A stretch of DNA of 38,195 bases from an uncultured Bacilli bacterium (lineage in GTDB: Bacteria; Bacillota_I; Bacilli_A; RF39; UBA660). Every line of letters starts with the position of its first letter. Position 1 is the stretch's first letter. The stretch is from NCBI GenBank assembly GCA_944358265.1, contig CALVQR010000006.1:1-38195 (forward strand). Direction: 5' to 3'. This document shows, one piece after another, positions 1-6,388 of this stretch. A model generated the notes under the pieces. That model saw only the letters and a list, made by a program, of their open reading frames with translations. It did not search any database and was not told where the DNA came from. The position numbers and the translations under genes are program-made.

Positions 1-191
1 AAGGATTTATTGAAGATGTTGGTAAAAGTGATTTGCCAGGTAGACCATTACTTTATAAAACTACTGATTATTTTTTTTTTATTTTTAATTTATCTACTAA
101 AGATGATTTACCTAAAATAAATATGGAAGAAATTGAAGTTCTTGAGGATGATGATTTATTTTTAACTAGATATAAAGAAGAAGGAGAGTAG
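1..191 (+). CDS. scpB: Segregation and condensation protein B, C-terminal end (partial)
   Basis: The window opens inside a gene read in frame 3 and ending at TAG 189-191. The visible peptide contains 'LPGRPLLYKTTDYFF' followed by 'LSTKDDLP', which matches the conserved ScpB ending (PGRP.LY.TT..FL..F.L..L.DLP). ScpB is the winged-helix kleisin partner that, with ScpA, binds the SMC ATPase and helps compact and segregate the chromosome. After the conserved block there is a short acidic tail of about 25 residues. The next gene starts one base after the stop and its ribosome site overlaps the scpB end, so the two are probably co-transcribed. The 5' part, and presumably scpA, lie outside the window. 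Confidence 0.85.
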   Translation, partial: GFIEDVGKSDLPGRPLLYKTTDYFFFIFNLSTKDDLPKINMEEIEVLEDDDLFLTRYKEEGE

Positions 192-192
192 T

Positions 193-849
193 ATGATTGG
201 AGTTTTTGTTGCAAGTAAAAATGAATGGGATGTACTTTTAAAAATATATAATATTACAGATTCATATTTAGAAAAGTATCCATATGGAGAGTATTATAGG
301 ACTAATTTTAAAGGGAAAGATATTGTATTTTTTAAAGGTGGAGTAAGAAAAGTAAATGCATCTGCTTCTACTGAATACATGATAAATAAGTTTAATTTAG
401 AAAAAGTAATAGTAATTGGCACATGTACTTCAGTTAGTGATGAATTTGATTATAATGATATTATTATTCCAAATAAATTAATAGATTATGATTCTGTAAT
501 TAAAGAAGTATCATTTGATATTGATGAAGGTAATTCTATAGATGTAGATGAAGTAAATATATTACTTGATTACTCTAGCGGAATTTTAGGCTCATCAGAT
601 AGAGCACTCGTTCTTTGGAAGGATTTAACTTATTTAGCTAGTGTAGGAATTGCTGCTTCTGATATGGAATCATATGCGGTATGTAAAGTATGTAAAATTA
701 ATAATATAGATTATTTAGTAATAAAGGGTATATCTGATAGACCTATGAAGGGTAAAGATGGATACGATGAGCAAATAGAAGTATATGAAGAAAATATTCC
801 AATAGTAATGAAAAAGATAATTGAAGATTATCTTCCAGAGGTAATATAA
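193..849 (+). CDS. MTA/SAH nucleosidase-like protein (nucleoside phosphorylase superfamily)
   Basis: This 218-residue protein has the PNP/UDP phosphorylase fold signatures of 5'-methylthioadenosine/S-adenosylhomocysteine nucleosidases. A glycine block 'VIVIGTCTSVSD' lies in the middle, and the C-terminal motif 'ASDMESYAVCKVC' corresponds to the VDMEaaA motif that holds the purine and ribose, followed by 'VIKGISD' with the conserved Asp. Glu11 is placed like the catalytic Glu near the MTAN N terminus. Such enzymes cleave the glycosidic bond of MTA, SAH or related nucleosides and recycle by-products of SAM metabolism. Divergence from canonical MTAN (for example no N-terminal 'GIIGAMEEE') leaves the exact substrate open. 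The start has a good ribosome site (AAGGAGAG). The stop overlaps the next start by one base (TAATG), implying translational coupling. Confidence 0.75.
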   Translation: MIGVFVASKNEWDVLLKIYNITDSYLEKYPYGEYYRTNFKGKDIVFFKGGVRKVNASASTEYMINKFNLEKVIVIGTCTSVSDEFDYNDIIIPNKLIDYDSVIKEVSFDIDEGNSIDVDEVNILLDYSSGILGSSDRALVLWKDLTYLASVGIAASDMESYAVCKVCKINNIDYLVIKGISDRPMKGKDGYDEQIEVYEENIPIVMKKIIEDYLPEVI

Positions 850-1346
850 TGAAAAAAAGAATTTTGATTTTATTATTAGTATTTATAGCATTTATTTTGT
901 TATTAGTAGGTTGTTCTGAAAATTCAACATCCATTAATAATGGAAATATTGAAAAAGAAAAAGATTCATATATTAAATATGTACAAGAATTAAAAAAAGT
1001 AAAAGAATCTAGTTTAGATATTCCGTTTGATATTAATGTTACATATGATAAACTTGATGATGAAGAGGTAAGATATCAAGTAATAATAGATAACCCTAAA
1101 AAAGATATAAAGAACGTAAAAGCTCTAGCAATTCACAATAAACAAACTGATGATATATTCCCATGTATTGGAATATTTGATGATCCAGTAGATTTGTTGT
1201 TAGAATCAAAATCTAAGGGAGTAATTTTGGTAGGATATATACCTTATGAAGGAGAATTAGATGAATTTAATTGTGAGATGAAAGTACTTATCTCATATAA
1301 TATAGATGAAAAAGAATATACAACCTATTATGTGACAAAAAAATAA
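849..1346 (+). CDS. Small predicted lipoprotein of unknown function
   Basis: The 165-residue protein starts with a lysine-rich n-region and a hydrophobic stretch ending in the lipobox 'LLVGC' (Cys about residue 22). It should therefore be a diacylglyceryl-modified lipoprotein anchored on the outer face of the membrane. The mature part is acidic and soluble. I recognise no enzymatic motif; the later half ('VILVGYIPYEGE', 'CEMKVLISYNIDEKEYTTYYV') looks like alternating beta strands, compatible with a small beta-sandwich, but that is impression only. It overlaps the stop of the nucleosidase-like gene by one base, so the two are translated together. Their functional link is unknown. Confidence 0.7.
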   Translation: MKKRILILLLVFIAFILLLVGCSENSTSINNGNIEKEKDSYIKYVQELKKVKESSLDIPFDINVTYDKLDDEEVRYQVIIDNPKKDIKNVKALAIHNKQTDDIFPCIGIFDDPVDLLLESKSKGVILVGYIPYEGELDEFNCEMKVLISYNIDEKEYTTYYVTKK

Positions 1347-1379
1347 TTCTCAATATTTTATAATATTCTTGGTGATGAT

Positions 1380-1547
1380 ATGAAAGTAAAAATATTTGAT
1401 GAATCTCACGAATCAGATTTAGAATCAAGAATAAATGAATTTTTAAGTGAACATAAAGATATTATAGATATAAAGTATCAAGTAAGTATTACAATGTTTG
1501 CAGAGGAACAAATATACTGTTTTTCTGCAATGATTATTTATAAATAA
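1380..1547 (+). CDS. cse60: Cse60-like sporulation-associated small protein (DUF2758 family)
   Basis: A 55-codon ORF begins at ATG 1380 after GGTGAT and ends at TAA 1545. The peptide begins 'MKVKIFDESHESDLE' and ends 'EEQIYCFSAMIIYK'. This is the layout of the Bacillus Cse60 family (PF10957): an opening K/VKVFDE..E.DLE, a central 'IDIKYQVS', and a closing CFSAMIIY block. Cse60 is expressed in the mother cell during sporulation, and its molecular role is unknown. The family match comes from remembered motifs, not a search. A TATAAT-like box about 1360 could be its promoter. It lies alone between the lipoprotein gene and a decayed stretch. With the gerA-type operon later in the window it supports a spore-forming ancestry. 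Confidence 0.75.
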   Translation: MKVKIFDESHESDLESRINEFLSEHKDIIDIKYQVSITMFAEEQIYCFSAMIIYK

Positions 1548-1551
1548 AAAT

Positions 1552-1735
1552 TTATATGAACATTGCTTCTTAGATAAAGAAAACGAGGTTTTTATATGAA
1601 TAAGGCAAAGCATATCGATTATTATTTTACCCAAAAAATATAATGTAAAAGATATTTGTATTAAATATATAATACAAATTATAGATAAAAATGAATCAGA
1701 AATGTTTTTGATAAACATAGTTATAAAACAATAAA
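1552..1735 (+). pseudogene. Decayed short ORF remnant
   Basis: In frame 1 a peptide can be read ('YEHCFLDKENEVFI', then a TGA near 1597, then 'ILPKKYNVKDICIKYIIQ' and on to TAA about 1733). The second part is open for about 45 codons but has no start codon with a ribosome site. An ATG at 1596 in another frame stops after 14 codons. This looks like a small gene inactivated by an internal stop or frameshift. I do not recognise the family. It could equally be chance open reading in AT-rich DNA, so confidence is low. Confidence 0.3.
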
Positions 1736-1773
1736 TAATTTAATAAACATTATATTTATAATAATAAAATTAA

Positions 1774-1820
1774 AAGGATTGTCTCCTGTAAGTTGCAGGT
1801 TACAATCCTTATTTTTTGTT
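1774..1820. terminator. Strong bidirectional intrinsic terminator
   Basis: The arms AAGGATTGT (1774-1782) and ACAATCCTT (1802-1810) pair perfectly over 9 bp, and an inner CCTG/CAGG pair extends the helix. The plus strand continues with a T-run (1812-1817) and the minus strand with TTTTAATTTT. It ends rpsD transcription on the minus strand and can stop readthrough from the plus-strand genes. Confidence 0.85.
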
Positions 1821-1843
1821 CAGTTTATTTTTGAACCCTTTTA

Positions 1844-2446
1844 CTATCTATTATAGAATTCAACGATTAATGCTTCGTTAATATCTGAACTAAGTTCACT
1901 TCTTTCAGGATATCTTACATAAGTACCTTCAAGTTTATTTTTATCAAAAGTTACATATTCAACAGTGTTGTTAATTGCATCAAGAGCTTCTTTAATAGCT
2001 TTATGATCTTTAGATGCTTCTTTTACACTGATAACATCAGATGGTTTAACTAAATATGATGGAATATCAACTTTTTTACCATTAACTAATATATGCCCAT
2101 GGTTAACTATTTGTCTTGCACCTCTTCTTGTTCTAGAAAGTCCCATACGATAAACAATGTTATCTAGTCTACTTTCAAGGAGCTTTAAAAAGTTTTCACC
2201 ATGAATACCTTGCATTTTTCCTGCTTTTTTGAAAAGTGTTCTGAATTGTTTTTCGTTTAGTCCATATGTAAATTTAACTTTCTGTTTTTCGTTTAATTGG
2301 ATTGAATAGTTAGAAGCTTTTGCTTTTCTATCTTGTCCATGAACACCTGGTTTATAAGGTCTTTTAACTAAATCTTTACCATTTTCTAATGTGGAAAAAC
2401 CAACTCTACGACTTTTTTTATTCGCAGGACCTATGTATCTTGACAT
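1844..2446 (-). CDS. rpsD: 30S ribosomal protein S4
   Basis: This 200-residue protein is full length for the Bacillota S4 family. It begins '[14 protein letters not shown]', has the '[15 protein letters not shown]' segment, and carries the S4 RNA-binding domain about residues 90-155 ('[50 protein letters not shown]'-type core). S4 nucleates assembly of the 30S 5' domain and, in Bacillus, represses its own mRNA. A clear AGGAGG ribosome site precedes ATG 2446. The gene stands alone, as in Bacillus, rather than in the S13-S11-alpha operon. It has its own sigma-A promoter, a leader of about 170 nt and a terminator. Confidence 0.97.
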   Translation of the reverse strand: MSRYIGPANKKSRRVGFSTLENGKDLVKRPYKPGVHGQDRKAKASNYSIQLNEKQKVKFTYGLNEKQFRTLFKKAGKMQGIHGENFLKLLESRLDNIVYRMGLSRTRRGARQIVNHGHILVNGKKVDIPSYLVKPSDVISVKEASKDHKAIKEALDAINNTVEYVTFDKNKLEGTYVRYPERSELSSDINEALIVEFYNR

Positions 2447-2617
2447 TTTCCTTTTCCTCCTTTACTAAATTTCAAACTTTAAGTACTTTTTTGCCAGTAA
2501 TTAGGGTGTCATTTTTTAATATGTTCCTATGCGTAGCTTTAAAAAGGGCATAGTACTAATAATACTTATTCGTAAATAACACATTAAATACTTCAAAAAA
2601 CGCTACAAAATGTTTGC
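2447..2617 (-). promoter_or_regulatory. Structured rpsD leader, probable S4 autoregulatory element
   Basis: About 170 nt separate the predicted transcription start from the rpsD start codon. On the minus strand the leader can form a CTATGC/GCATAG stem (plus 2548-2553 with 2527-2532) nested in an outer AGTACT/AGTACT pairing (2552-2557 with 2482-2487). An alternative GTAGC/GCTAC pairing is also possible. Repression of rpsD by S4 through a leader structure is established in Bacillus subtilis. That this leader works the same way is inference from length, position and structure; I did not match it to a covariance model. Confidence 0.5.
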
Positions 2618-2623
2618 AGTAAT

Positions 2624-2651
2624 ATTATAACATAAAATAATTAATAGTCAA
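2624..2651 (-). promoter_or_regulatory. Sigma-A promoter of rpsD
   Basis: Read on the minus strand, TTGACT (plus 2646-2651) and TATAAT (plus 2624-2629) are 16 bp apart, close to the sigma-A consensus. They place the start of transcription near 2617. Confidence 0.75.
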
Positions 2652-2742
2652 TAGAATAAAAATAATAAAAAAAGTAGAAATACGTTTTAAAATGTAGATT
2701 TTTGTGATAAAATAGTTTTAATAGTAAAGGAGAGTTGATAAA

Positions 2743-4455
2743 ATGAATAGAACATTAATTATCTGTACAATATATATTGTTACTATTTTAGTGTTGAGTA
2801 TAATTTTCATTTTAAAAAACTCAAAACAAAATAAAAAAATAAAAGAATCAATAGATAGCTTAGAAAAAGAAAAAAATATGATAATAAATGCTCCTGTACT
2901 AAATGAATTATCAAAAGTAGAGGCACTTGTTAGAGATGATAAATTAAAATATAAATATGATGGATGGCAAAGAAAATTTGATGATATAAGAAATGTATCT
3001 ATGCCTGAAATAACTGATATGCTTTTAGAGGCAGATAGTTATATAGAAAGTAGAAAATATAAGGAATTAAGAAGATTAATTGCGGATATAGAGCTTAAAA
3101 TATATAAATCTAAAGAAAGAATAAACACATTATTATCAGAAATTAAAGAAATAACACTAAGTGAAGAAAAAAATAGGAATCAAATTGTTAAACTTAAAAA
3201 TGAATATAGAAACATAAAACAAACTTATGAAAAAGATAAAGATGAATATAAACCAGTTAATAATCAAATAGAACTTCAATTTGAAAATATTGAAAAAAGA
3301 TTTCAAGAATTTGAAATAGTAATGGAAAAGAAAGATTATGATGAAATTAATTATTTAGTTAAAGGTATAAGTGAGATGATAGATCATATTAGATATGTTG
3401 TTAGTGAGGTTCCTAATATAATAATTATGTGCAATGAACTTATTCCATCTAAAATTGCAGATATATCTAATATTTATATTAAAATGACTAGAGAGTTATA
3501 TCAACTTGATTATTTAAATGTAGAATATAATATAAAAGAAACAGAAAAGAAAATAAAAGATATAATGGATAGAGTAAAAGTTTTAAATTTAGAAGATGTA
3601 ACTTTTGAACTAAAAACAATAATAAATTATTATGATTCTCTATATAATGATTTTGAATATGAAAAAGCATGTAAAAGAACTTTCGAATCTAATAATAAGG
3701 CATTTAAAGCTAAATTAATTAGAACAAATAAAATTATAAGTAATTTAATAGGACAACTTGATGAATTAAAAACAACATATGATTTATCTGATGATGATGT
3801 AAAAAGATTACATATTATAAATGATGAAGTAAGAAAAATTAAAGATAATTATAATAATTTAATGGACTGTAATAAAAATCATACTTTTGCATATTCTAAA
3901 ATGGTTAAAGAATTAGATTTTCTTATGATAAAGGTTTCTAAATTAGAAGAGACATTAAATTATGATTTAAAAACAATAGGAAGCATGAAAGATGATGAGA
4001 TAAGAGCAAGAGAACAACTAGATAATATAAAGAATATTTTAAAAAAAGCAAAGAGTAGGATAAGACTTTATAATATTCCGGTACTCCCAGATAATTATTT
4101 TGTAGAACTGCAAGACGCATCTGATGCGATTAAAGAAATACAAAAAGAATTAAATAAAAAACCAATTAATATAGAAACATTAAATATAAGGGTAGATACT
4201 GCGAGAGATTTAGTATTTAAAGTATTTAATACAACAAATAGTTTACTAAAAACTATAGTTATGCTTGAAGAAACTATGGTTTATGGTAATAGATATAGAA
4301 GTTATAAACCACAAGTTGAAGAAGGTTTAGCTCTTGCAGAAAAGTTATTTTATAAGAGTGAATATAAAAAGGCTCTAGAGGTAACTATGAACGCAATTGA
4401 TTATGTAGAACCTGGAATACATAATAAAATAATGCAAGCATATAGCGAAAAATAG
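2743..4455 (+). CDS. ezrA: Septation ring formation regulator EzrA
   Basis: The 570-residue protein has one N-terminal transmembrane helix (about residues 3-24) followed by an almost wholly helical, Lys/Glu-rich coiled-coil body. This matches EzrA in topology and length (about 562 residues in Bacillus subtilis). Internal segments such as 'YKYDGWQRKFDDIRNVSMPEI.DMLLEAD' and the C-terminal 'ANRYRSYKPQVEEGLALAEKLF'-like block ('GNRYRSYKPQVEEGL') are typical of the family. EzrA is membrane-anchored, binds FtsZ, prevents extra Z-rings and couples division to wall synthesis. The start follows AAAGGAGAG. The next gene begins 11 bases after the stop with its own AGGAGG site, so they form one unit. 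EzrA is characteristic of Bacilli, which helps place the organism. Confidence 0.92.
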   Translation: MNRTLIICTIYIVTILVLSIIFILKNSKQNKKIKESIDSLEKEKNMIINAPVLNELSKVEALVRDDKLKYKYDGWQRKFDDIRNVSMPEITDMLLEADSYIESRKYKELRRLIADIELKIYKSKERINTLLSEIKEITLSEEKNRNQIVKLKNEYRNIKQTYEKDKDEYKPVNNQIELQFENIEKRFQEFEIVMEKKDYDEINYLVKGISEMIDHIRYVVSEVPNIIIMCNELIPSKIADISNIYIKMTRELYQLDYLNVEYNIKETEKKIKDIMDRVKVLNLEDVTFELKTIINYYDSLYNDFEYEKACKRTFESNNKAFKAKLIRTNKIISNLIGQLDELKTTYDLSDDDVKRLHIINDEVRKIKDNYNNLMDCNKNHTFAYSKMVKELDFLMIKVSKLEETLNYDLKTIGSMKDDEIRAREQLDNIKNILKKAKSRIRLYNIPVLPDNYFVELQDASDAIKEIQKELNKKPINIETLNIRVDTARDLVFKVFNTTNSLLKTIVMLEETMVYGNRYRSYKPQVEEGLALAEKLFYKSEYKKALEVTMNAIDYVEPGIHNKIMQAYSEK

Positions 4456-4466
4456 GAGGGTTAAAA

Positions 4467-5234
4467 ATGAATAAATCAGAAGAATTAGAAGCTATAAAAT
4501 TATCGGATGAAATGTTAGTTGAATACAAAAGTAATGAAGTAAAAAGAGAACAAAATGATGAAATAATAAAAATGAATAAACAAAAAAGAAATTTAAGACA
4601 ATTAAAATTAAGAAGATTGAAAAAATATCTTATAATGGGTGTATCTCTTGCTACTTTAATAGGAGCTAGTGCAGGAGCAATTAAACTATATCAAAGAGGA
4701 TATTCAGATGGCAAAGAAAATGCCATAGCTTCAATAAAGAAAGATCAATTAAGAACTTATAATATTAAAACAGCACCAGAAAAGTTACAAATTGAATGGG
4801 CTAATGCTATTATGGATGAATTTTCTAATGATGTTCTTTCTAGCAAATTTAATGAACCTAATGAAATAATAGAAAATATAAAAAGATCAAGTTTTGCTCC
4901 AGCCATGCAAGATTATTATGAATATAAAGAAAATGGGGATATAGAAAAGTATAATTCTTTTGTAGAAAAATTATGTAATTTAGAAAAAAGTTTAAATAGT
5001 ATAAATACAGGAAAAGATTATAGTTTCAATAATACTGTATTTGCACGTGCTATCTTACTTGATGCAGAAAATAATATTACAGAGGATAATAATGATGAGA
5101 ATGTTAGAATATTTGTTGCGGAAGACTATTTTAATGAAGATTATGGAAGTATGAATTTAAAAGAAGGCTCAGTTGTAAAAAATGGAATAATTTATAGTCC
5201 ATATGATTCAAATGAATTAGTAATGAAATATTAA
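4467..5234 (+). CDS. Single-pass membrane protein of unknown function, downstream of ezrA
   Basis: I do not recognise this 255-residue protein. It has a charged N-terminal cytoplasmic segment of about 48 residues rich in Lys, Arg and Glu ('NKQKRNLRQLKLRRLKK'), one membrane helix about residues 50-72, and a mostly helical, acidic extracellular part with 'NGDIEKYNSFVEKLCNLEKSLN' and a beta-like end 'RIFVAEDYFNEDYGSMNLKEG'. The positive-inside pattern puts the N terminus in the cytoplasm. It starts 11 bases after ezrA with a perfect AGGAGGG site and is followed by a terminator, so it is in the ezrA unit and might work in division or envelope biology. That functional link is inference from position only. 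Confidence 0.75.
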   Translation: MNKSEELEAIKLSDEMLVEYKSNEVKREQNDEIIKMNKQKRNLRQLKLRRLKKYLIMGVSLATLIGASAGAIKLYQRGYSDGKENAIASIKKDQLRTYNIKTAPEKLQIEWANAIMDEFSNDVLSSKFNEPNEIIENIKRSSFAPAMQDYYEYKENGDIEKYNSFVEKLCNLEKSLNSINTGKDYSFNNTVFARAILLDAENNITEDNNDENVRIFVAEDYFNEDYGSMNLKEGSVVKNGIIYSPYDSNELVMKY

Positions 5235-5240
5235 AAAATT

Positions 5241-5269
5241 GAAGATGAGTAATCATTTTCTTTTTTTTT
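5241..5269 (+). terminator. Intrinsic terminator of the ezrA unit
   Basis: GAAGATGA (5241-5248) pairs with TCATTTTC (5253-5260) over 8 bp with one G-U pair and a 4-base loop. It is followed by nine T residues. Confidence 0.85.
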
Positions 5270-5293
5270 CATATAATTTTGTAGGTGAAGATT

Positions 5294-6133
5294 ATGTTTA
5301 AAAAAATTATTAAGGTAACTGGTATTTTATTACTTGTAGGTTTTAGTTTTTTTTATACTGAAAAAGTTACCAAAATAGCAAGAGAAAAAGATCCTATAAT
5401 GGTAAAAATAAATGATGAGAAAAAATCTAGTTTAATATCTGTAGTTAATCCTATTATAAATAATGATGAATATATACCTGGGATTAATGGTTGCGAGATA
5501 AATGTTGATGAAAGTTATAGTAAAATGCGAAGTGTGGGTGAATTTAAAGAAGAACTACTTGTAATGAAAGAAATTCAAAGTAAAGAAACTTCTAAAAATA
5601 AATATATAGTGAGTGGGAATAAAGTATATAAAAATGTAAGCATAATTTTTTTACTTGAAAAAGAAATAGATGATGAACTTATAAATTTTTTAACTTTAAA
5701 AGATATAAAATCTAATTTTTTTATAGATGGGGAATATTTAGAAAATGATTTAGTAACTATTAAATTCATTTCTGAAAATAATAACATATATTATTTAGGA
5801 CAAAATAGAAAATATGAAGAAGATTATATTCTTTATAATAATAATTTAATAAGTATGAATGGGAAAAATGAATCTAATTATTGTTTAGTAAATGAAAAAG
5901 ATGATAAAACATTAAAATTATGTTCTGATTATAATATGAGTGTAATAAAAGTAGATTACATAAATGATAATATATATAAAACGGTTAAAACAAATTTAGA
6001 AAATGGTACTATATTCGTATTTGATACAGATGATATAGAAGAAGTTAAAGTATCTATAAATTATATATTATCTAAGGGATATAATATAGTTACACTTGAT
6101 AAATTATTAGATGAAAGAAATGATTGTAATTAA
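5294..6133 (+). CDS. Membrane-anchored NodB-like (polysaccharide deacetylase fold) protein, catalytic motifs lost
   Basis: Start ATG 5294 is chosen because AGGTGA (5283-5288) sits 5 bases upstream; a GTG at 5285 lies inside that site. The 279-residue product has an N-terminal membrane helix (about residues 5-22). It then has a segment 'YIPGINGCEINVDESYSKMRSVGEF' that I associate with Bacillota deacetylase-like envelope proteins (IPG.NG..V....SY..M...G). The C-terminal half follows the NodB core: 'NVSIIFLLEKE', 'LKDIKSNFFIDGEYLEND', and a closing 'LSKGYNIVTLDKLLDE'. The metal-binding DD of motif 1 and the HxxxH of motif 2 are absent, so it is probably a non-enzymatic wall-binding or structural relative. 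Fold assignment is by remembered pattern and moderately sure. Confidence 0.6.
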   Translation: MFKKIIKVTGILLLVGFSFFYTEKVTKIAREKDPIMVKINDEKKSSLISVVNPIINNDEYIPGINGCEINVDESYSKMRSVGEFKEELLVMKEIQSKETSKNKYIVSGNKVYKNVSIIFLLEKEIDDELINFLTLKDIKSNFFIDGEYLENDLVTIKFISENNNIYYLGQNRKYEEDYILYNNNLISMNGKNESNYCLVNEKDDKTLKLCSDYNMSVIKVDYINDNIYKTVKTNLENGTIFVFDTDDIEEVKVSINYILSKGYNIVTLDKLLDERNDCN

Positions 6134-6160
6134 ATAAAATCTTTTGATTTTATTTTTTTT
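6132..6160 (+). terminator. Intrinsic terminator after the NodB-like gene
   Basis: AAATAAAATC (6132-6141) and GATTTTATTT (6146-6155) form a perfect 10-bp stem with a TTTT loop, followed by a T-run. The stem begins inside the stop codon of the gene. Confidence 0.85.
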
Positions 6161-6388
6161 AATATAAAGAAATAACTAAAAAATGATATAATAACAACAG
6201 AAATATTAAAAATATATGAGAAAGGTATTTTAGTAAAGAATAAGTTGAAAATAAAAGTGCATAAGTAGTATAACATAGTTAATATTAGTTTAAGTAGGTG
6301 GAACTATATTAACTATTTAAGTGCAAACTTGAACATTTAAAATTTATTTTTAATTTTGTTATGATATACTATATTTGGTGATTTTTTT
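6161..6388 (+). ncRNA. Intergenic stretch with two tandem hairpins, possible leader RNA or sRNA
   Basis: No ORF is supported in this stretch. A TATAAT at about 6185-6190 could start transcription. Downstream, TAGTTAATA (6276-6284) pairs with TATTAACTA (6307-6315), and the stem continues through TAGTT/AACTA with one bulged T, leaving an AAGTAGGT loop. Directly adjacent, TTTAAGT (6316-6322) pairs with ACTTGAA (6327-6333) around a GCAA tetraloop. A second TATACT-type promoter lies just before the U32 gene (about 6364). Stacked helices with a GNRA loop suggest a structured RNA. No family was recognised. Confidence 0.35.

Noticed and set aside
1552-1735. Mycoplasma-type code (TGA as Trp) to rescue the broken frame
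   Set aside because: copA ends in TGA overlapping copZ, and the window uses TGG for Trp in conserved proteins, so TGA is a stop here.
6276-6315. T-box riboswitch before the U32 gene
   Set aside because: GGTGGAAC resembles part of a T-box, but no specifier stem, antiterminator/terminator pair or aminoacyl-tRNA or amino-acid gene is present.
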